Shown: in pieces, positions 56,830 through 62,000 of the stretch
Position numbering within the stretch: position 1 is the first letter of the stretch
Layout of the letters: the number at the start of each line of letters is the position of its first letter
Source: Nemertoderma westbladi
Taxonomy: Eukaryota > Xenacoelomorpha > Nemertodermatida > Nemertodermatidae
Direction: 5' to 3'
Length of the DNA: 62,000 nucleotides
Assembly: GCA_032718475.1 (NCBI GenBank)
Contig: JAUCBJ010006528.1
Span: 1-62,000, forward strand
Notes under the pieces: generated by a model
The model's input: only the letters and a program-made list of their open reading frames with translations
Databases searched by the model: none
Told to the model about the DNA's origin: nothing
Position numbers and translations under genes: made by a program

Positions 56830-59800
56830 CCAGTTCGATCCCACCCGGAGGTTACCAGTTCGATCCAACCCGGAGGTCCCCAGTTCGATCCCACCTGGAG
56901 GTCACCAGTTCGATCCCTCGCGGAGGTCACCAGTTCGATCCCAACCCGGAGGTCACCAGTTCGATCCCACCTGGACGTCGCCAGTTCGATCCCACGCGGA
57001 GGTCACCACTTCGATCCCACCTGGACGTCACCACTTCGATCCCACCTGGACGTCGCCACTTCGATCCCACCTGGACGTCACCAGTACGATCCAACCCGGA
57101 GGTCACCAGTTCGATCCCACCCGGAGGTCACCAGTTCGATCCCACCTGGACGTCACCACTTCGATCCCACCTGGACGTCACCACTTCGATCCCACCTGGA
57201 CGTCACCAGTTCGATCCAACCTGGAGGTCACCAGTTCGGTCCCACCTGGACGTCACCAGTTCGATCCCACCTGGACGTCGCCAGTTCGATCCAACCCGGA
57301 GGTCACCAGTTCGATCCAACCCGGAGGTCACCAGTTCGATCCCACCCGGAGGTTACCAATTCGATCCAACCCGGAGGTCCCCAGTTCGATCCCACCTGGA
57401 GGTCACCAGTTCGATCCAACCCGGAGGTCACCGGTTCGATCCCACCCGGAGGTCCCCACTTCGATCCCACCTGGACGTCACCACTTCGATCCCACCTGGA
57501 CGTCGCCACTTCGATCCCACCTGGAGGTCACCAGTTCGATCCCACCCGGAGGTCACCAGTTCGATCCAACCTGGACGTCACCACTTCGATCCCACCTGGA
57601 TGTCGCCACTTCGATCCCACCTGGAGGTCACCAGTTCGATCCCACCCGGAGGTCCCCACTTCGATCCCACCTGGACGTCACCACTTCGATCCCACCTGGA
57701 CGTCGCCACTTCGATCCCACCTGGAGGTCACCAGTTCGATCCCACCCGGAGGTCCCCACTTCGATCCCACCTGGACGTCGCCAGTTCGATCCCACGCGGA
57801 GGTCACCAGTTCGATCCCAACCCGGAGGTCACCAGTTCGATCCCACCTGGACGTCGCCAGTTCGATCCCACGCGGAGGTCACCACTTCGATCCCACCTGG
57901 ACGTCGCCACTTCGATCCCACCTGGAGGTCACCAGTTCGATCCCACCCGGAGGTCCCCACTTCGATCCCACCTGGACGTCGCCAGTTCGTTCCCACGCGG
58001 AGGTCACCAGTTCGATCCCAACCCGGAGGTCACCAGTTCGATCCCACCTGGACGTCACCAATTCGATCCCACCCGGAGGTCCCCACTTTGATCCCACCTG
58101 GACGTCACCACTTCGATCCCACCTGGACGTCGCCACTTCGATCCCACCTGGAGGTCACCAGTTCGATCCCACCCGGAGGTCCCCACTTCGATCCCACCTG
58201 GACGTCGACAGTTCGATCCCACGCGGAGGTCACCAGTTCGATCCCAACCCGGAGGTCACCAGTTCGATCCCACCTGGACGTCGCCAGTTCGATCCCACGC
58301 GGAGGTCACCACTTCGATCCCACCTGGACGTCACCACTTCGATCCCACCTGGACGTCGCCACTTCGATCCCACCTGGAGGTCACCAGTTCGATCCCACCC
58401 GGAGGTCCCCACTTCGATCCCACCCGGACGTCACCACTTCGATCCCACCTGGACGTCGCCAGTTCGATCCCTCGCGGAGGTCACCAATTCGATCCCAACC
58501 CGGAGGTCACCAGTTCGATCCCACCTGGACGTCGCCAGTTCGATCCCACGCGGAGGTCACCACTTCAATCCCACCTGGACGTCACCACTTCGATCCCACC
58601 TGGACGTCGCCACTTCGATCCCACCTGGACGTCACCAGTACGATCCAACCCGGAGGTCACCAGTTCGATCCCACCCGGAGGTCACCAGTTCGATCCCACC
58701 TGGACGTCACCACTTCGATCCCACCTGGACGTCACCACTTCGATCCCACCTGGACGTCACCAGTTCGATCCAACCTGGAGGTCACCAGTTCGATCCCACC
58801 CGGAGGTCCCCACTTCGATCCCACCTGGACGTCACCAGTTCGATCCCTCGTGGAGGTCACCAGTTCGATCCAACCCGGAGGTCACCAGTTCGGTCCCACC
58901 CGGAGGTCACCAGTTCGATCCCACCTGGACGTCACCACTTGGATCCCACCTGGACCTCACCACTTCGATCCCACCTGGACGTCGCCAGTTCGATCTCACG
59001 CGGAGGTCCCCACTTCGATCCCACCTGGACGTCACCACTTCGATCCCACCTGGACGTCGCCACTTCGATCCCACCTGGAGGTCACCAGTTCGATCCCACC
59101 CGGAGGTCCCCACTTCGATCCCACCTGGACGTCACCAGTTCGATCCCACGCGGAGGTCACCAGTTCGATCCAACCCGGAGGTCACCAGTTCGATCCCACC
59201 CGGAGGTCACCAGTTCGATCCCACCTGGACGTCACCACTTCGATCCCACCTGGACGTCACCACTTCGATCCCACCTGGACGTCGCCAGTTCGATCCCACG
59301 CGGAGGTCCCCACTTCGATCCCACCTGGACGTCACCAGTTCGATCCCACGCGGAGGTCACCAGTTCGATCCCACCTGGACGTCACCACTTCGAACCCACC
59401 TGGACGTCACCACTTCGATCCCACCTGGACGTCGCCAGTTCGATCCCACGCGGAGGTCCCCACTTCGATCCCACCTGGAGGTCACCACTTCGATCCCACC
59501 TGGACGTCACCAGTTCGATCCCACGCGGAGGTCACCAGTTCGATCCCACCTGGACGTCACCACTTCGATCCCACCTGGACGTCGCCACTTCGATCCCACC
59601 TGGAGGTCACCACTTCGATCCCACCTGGACGTCACCACTTCGATCCCACCTGGACGTCACCAGTTCGATCCCACGCGGAGGTCACCAGTTCGATCCCACC
59701 TGGACGTCGCCACTTCGATCCCACCTGGACGTCACCAGTTCGATCCCACGCGGAGGTCACCAGTTCGATCCCATCTGGACGTCACCACTTCGATCCCACC

Positions 59801-60739
59801 TGGACGCCGCCACTTCGATCCCACCTGGAGGTCACCAGTTCGATCCCACCCGGAGGTCCCCACTTCGATCCCACCTGGAAGTCAACAGTTCGATCCCACG
59901 CGGAGGTCACCACTTCGATCCCACCTGGACGTCACCACTTCGATCCCACCTGGACGTCACCAGTTCGATCCCACGCGGAGGTCACCACTTCGATCCCACC
60001 TGGACGTCACCACTTCGATCCCACCTGGACGTCGCCACTTCGATCCCACCTGGACTTCGCCACTTCGATCCCACCTGGAGGTCACCAGTTCGATCCCACC
60101 CGGAGGTCCCCACTTCGATCCCACCTGGACGTCACCAGTTCGATCCCACGCGGAGGTCACCACTTCGATCCCACCTGGACGTCACCACTTCGATCCCATC
60201 TGGACGTCGTCACTTCGATCCCACCTGGAGGTCACCAGTTCGATCCCACCCGGAGGTCCCCACTTCGATCCCACCTGGACGTCACCAGTTCGATCCCACG
60301 CGGAGGTCACCAGTTCGATCCCATCTGGACGTCACCACTTCGATCCCACCTGGACGCCGCCACTTCGATCCCACCTGGAGGTCACCAGTTCGATCCCACC
60401 CGGAGGTCCCCACTTCGATCCCACCTGGACGTCACCAGTTCGATCCCACGCGGAGGTCACCACTTCGATCCCACCTGGACGTCACCACTTCGTTCCCACC
60501 TGGACGTCACCAGTTCGATCCCACGCGGAGGTCACCACTTCGATCCCACCTGGACGTCACCAGTTCGATCCCGGATCCCAACCCGGAGGTCCCCAGTTCG
60601 ATCCTAACCCGGAGGTCCCCAGTTCGATCCCTCCTGGAGGTCACCAGTTCGATCCCGGATCCCAACCCGGAGGTCACCATTTCGATCCCACCCAGAGGTC
60701 CCCTGTTCGATCCAACCCGGAGGTCCCAGTTCGATCCCA

Positions 60740-61911
60740 CCTGGACGTCATTGCCGACTTCCTCCAAACCGGAGGTCACCAGTTCGATCCAACCCGGAGG
60801 TCACCAGTTCGGTCCCACCTGGAGTTCACCAGTTCGATCCCACCTGGACGTCATTGCCGACTTCCTCCAACCCGGAGGTCACCAGTTCGATCCAACCCGG
60901 AGGTCACCACTTCGATCCCACCTGGACGACGCCAGTTCGATCCCACCCGGAGGTCCCCACTTCGATCCCACCTGGACGTCACCAGTTCGATCCCACCTGG
61001 ACGTCACCAGTTCGATCCCACCTGGACGTCACCAGTTCGATCCCACCTGGACGTCACCAGTTCGATCCCACCTGGACGTCACCAGTTCGATCCCACGTGG
61101 ACGTCATTGCCCACTTCCTCCAACCCGGAGGTCACCAGTTCGATCCAACCCTGAGGTCCCCAGTTCGATCCCACCTGGACGTCACCAGTTCGATCCCACC
61201 TGGACGTCACCAGTTCGATCCCACCCAGTGGTCACCAGTTCGGTCCCACCTGGACGTCATTGCCGACTTCCTCCAACTCGGAGGTCACCGGTTCGATCCC
61301 ACCTGGACGTCCCCAGTTCGATCCCACGTGGACGTCATTGCCCACTTCCTCCAACCCGGAGGTCACCAGTTCGTTCCAACCCGGAGGTCACCGGTTCGAT
61401 CCCACCTGGACGTCACCAGTTCGATCCCACGTGGACGTCATTGCCCACTTCCTCCAACCCGATTGTCACCAGTTCGATCCAACCCGGAGGTCACCGATTC
61501 GATCCAACTCGGAGGTCACCAGTTCGATCCCACCTGGACGTCACCAGTTCGATCCCACGTGGACGTCACTGCCCACTTCCTCCAACCCGATTGTCACCAG
61601 TTCGATCCAACCCGGAGGTCACCGGTTCGATCCCACCTGGACGTCACCAGTTCGATCCCACGTGGACGTCATTGCCCACTTCCTCCAACCCGATTGTCAC
61701 CAGTTCGATCCAACCCGGAGGTCACCAGTTCGTTCCAACCCGGAGGTCACCGGTTCGATCCCACCTGGACGTCACCAGTTCGATCCCACGTGGACGTCAT
61801 TGCCCACTTCCTCCAACCCGATTGTCACCAGTTCGATCCAACCCGGAGGTCACCGATTCGATCCAACTCGGAGGTCACCGGATCGATCCCACCTGGACGT
61901 CATTGCTACTG
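60740..61911. repeat. Right end of the 25-bp array with an added ATTGCC-ACTTCCTCC module
   Basis: Only in this last 1.2 kb, GACGTC is followed by ATTGCCCACTTCCTCCAACC or a close variant in place of ACCAGTTCGATCCC. Copies start near 60749, 60849, 61107, 61257, 61337, 61439, 61567, 61668 and 61799. The last copies alternate spacings of about 101 and 130 bp, a repeat of about 230 bp. Confidence 0.75.
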
Positions 61912-62000
61912 CACTAAAGTCAATATTTATACTTTAACGTAGACTTTATGCACATCTTCTATAGGTCTCAGGAATTCTTAGCTCGCGAGTATTCTTAGCC
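61912..62000. other. Unique right end
   Basis: Short non-repeat sequence after the array; nothing recognisable. Confidence 0.6.

Larger units (their letters stand above)
54501..61911. repeat. 25-bp minisatellite array, about 295 copies
   Basis: Each unit contains GTTCGATCCCA or CTTCGATCCCA, then one of CCTGGACGTC, CCCGGAGGTC, CGCGGAGGTC or ACCCGGAGGTC, then ACCA, GCCA or CCCA. The 25-bp length is not a multiple of 3, and the + strand lacks stops, so frames near 2000 codons appear (IPPGRHQFDPTRRSPVRS-like); these are not genes. The GTTCGATCC core fits the RNA polymerase III B-box consensus GWTCRANNC. Left-edge units near 54500 are diverged. Confidence 0.97.

Noticed and set aside
54608-60607. 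1999-codon + strand ORF in the 25-bp array
   Set aside because: Same artefact: a stop-free unit whose length is not a multiple of three, open in several frames at once.
54501-61911. Cluster of tRNA genes
   Set aside because: Only the T-arm-like motif repeats. There is no A box, cloverleaf or terminator within 25 bp.

Overview
The window is a piece of a metazoan genome, probably a marine invertebrate. I cannot name the species. Evidence: spliced exons with GT-AG borders, a LINE-type endonuclease, a solo LTR, and no bacterial-style gene packing. About 90 percent of the 62 kb is tandem repeat. There are five unrelated arrays: 17 bp (2374-3995), 6 bp (4381-5058), 27/28 bp (6774-9884), 46/47 bp (10994-54250) and 25 bp (54501-61911). 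All the very long open frames in the window are translations of these arrays and are not genes.

The one real gene I can support is on the minus strand and easy to miss. Three exons (10161-10310, 6606-6743, 5647-5831) join in compatible phases. They encode the first Ig domain and the first half of the second Ig domain of a VEGF/PDGF-receptor-like receptor tyrosine kinase. The signal-peptide exon and everything after the half Ig2 domain, including the kinase, are not visible. The 27/28-bp array fills the intron between the first two exons and ends about 30 nt before the second exon's acceptor. The 47-bp array begins about 50 nt upstream of the first exon's acceptor. If the gene continues on both sides, the 47-bp, 17-bp and 6-bp arrays would also be intronic.

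Layout from left to right: an internally deleted LINE (endonuclease plus C-terminal tail, no reverse transcriptase) with its upstream region; the 17-bp array; the perfect (TGTAAC)113 tract; a unique stretch with a perfect hairpin; receptor exons C and B; the 27/28-bp array; receptor exon A; a stub of the 47-bp satellite interrupted by a 595-bp solo LTR with a 5-bp target duplication; the 43-kb 47-bp satellite; 250 bp of AT-rich unique DNA; the 25-bp array; and a short unique right end.

The most unusual signals are these. (1) Nearly every 47-bp unit is laid out like a poly(A) site on the + strand, antisense to the receptor, with a U1-like GTGAGT 3 nt before AATAAA. (2) About 110 acceptor-like sites stand in sense orientation directly before a true 3' splice site, and two of them would extend exon B in frame. 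(3) About 295 units of the 25-bp array carry a motif like the RNA polymerase III B box. (4) The solo LTR splits the founding edge of the satellite.
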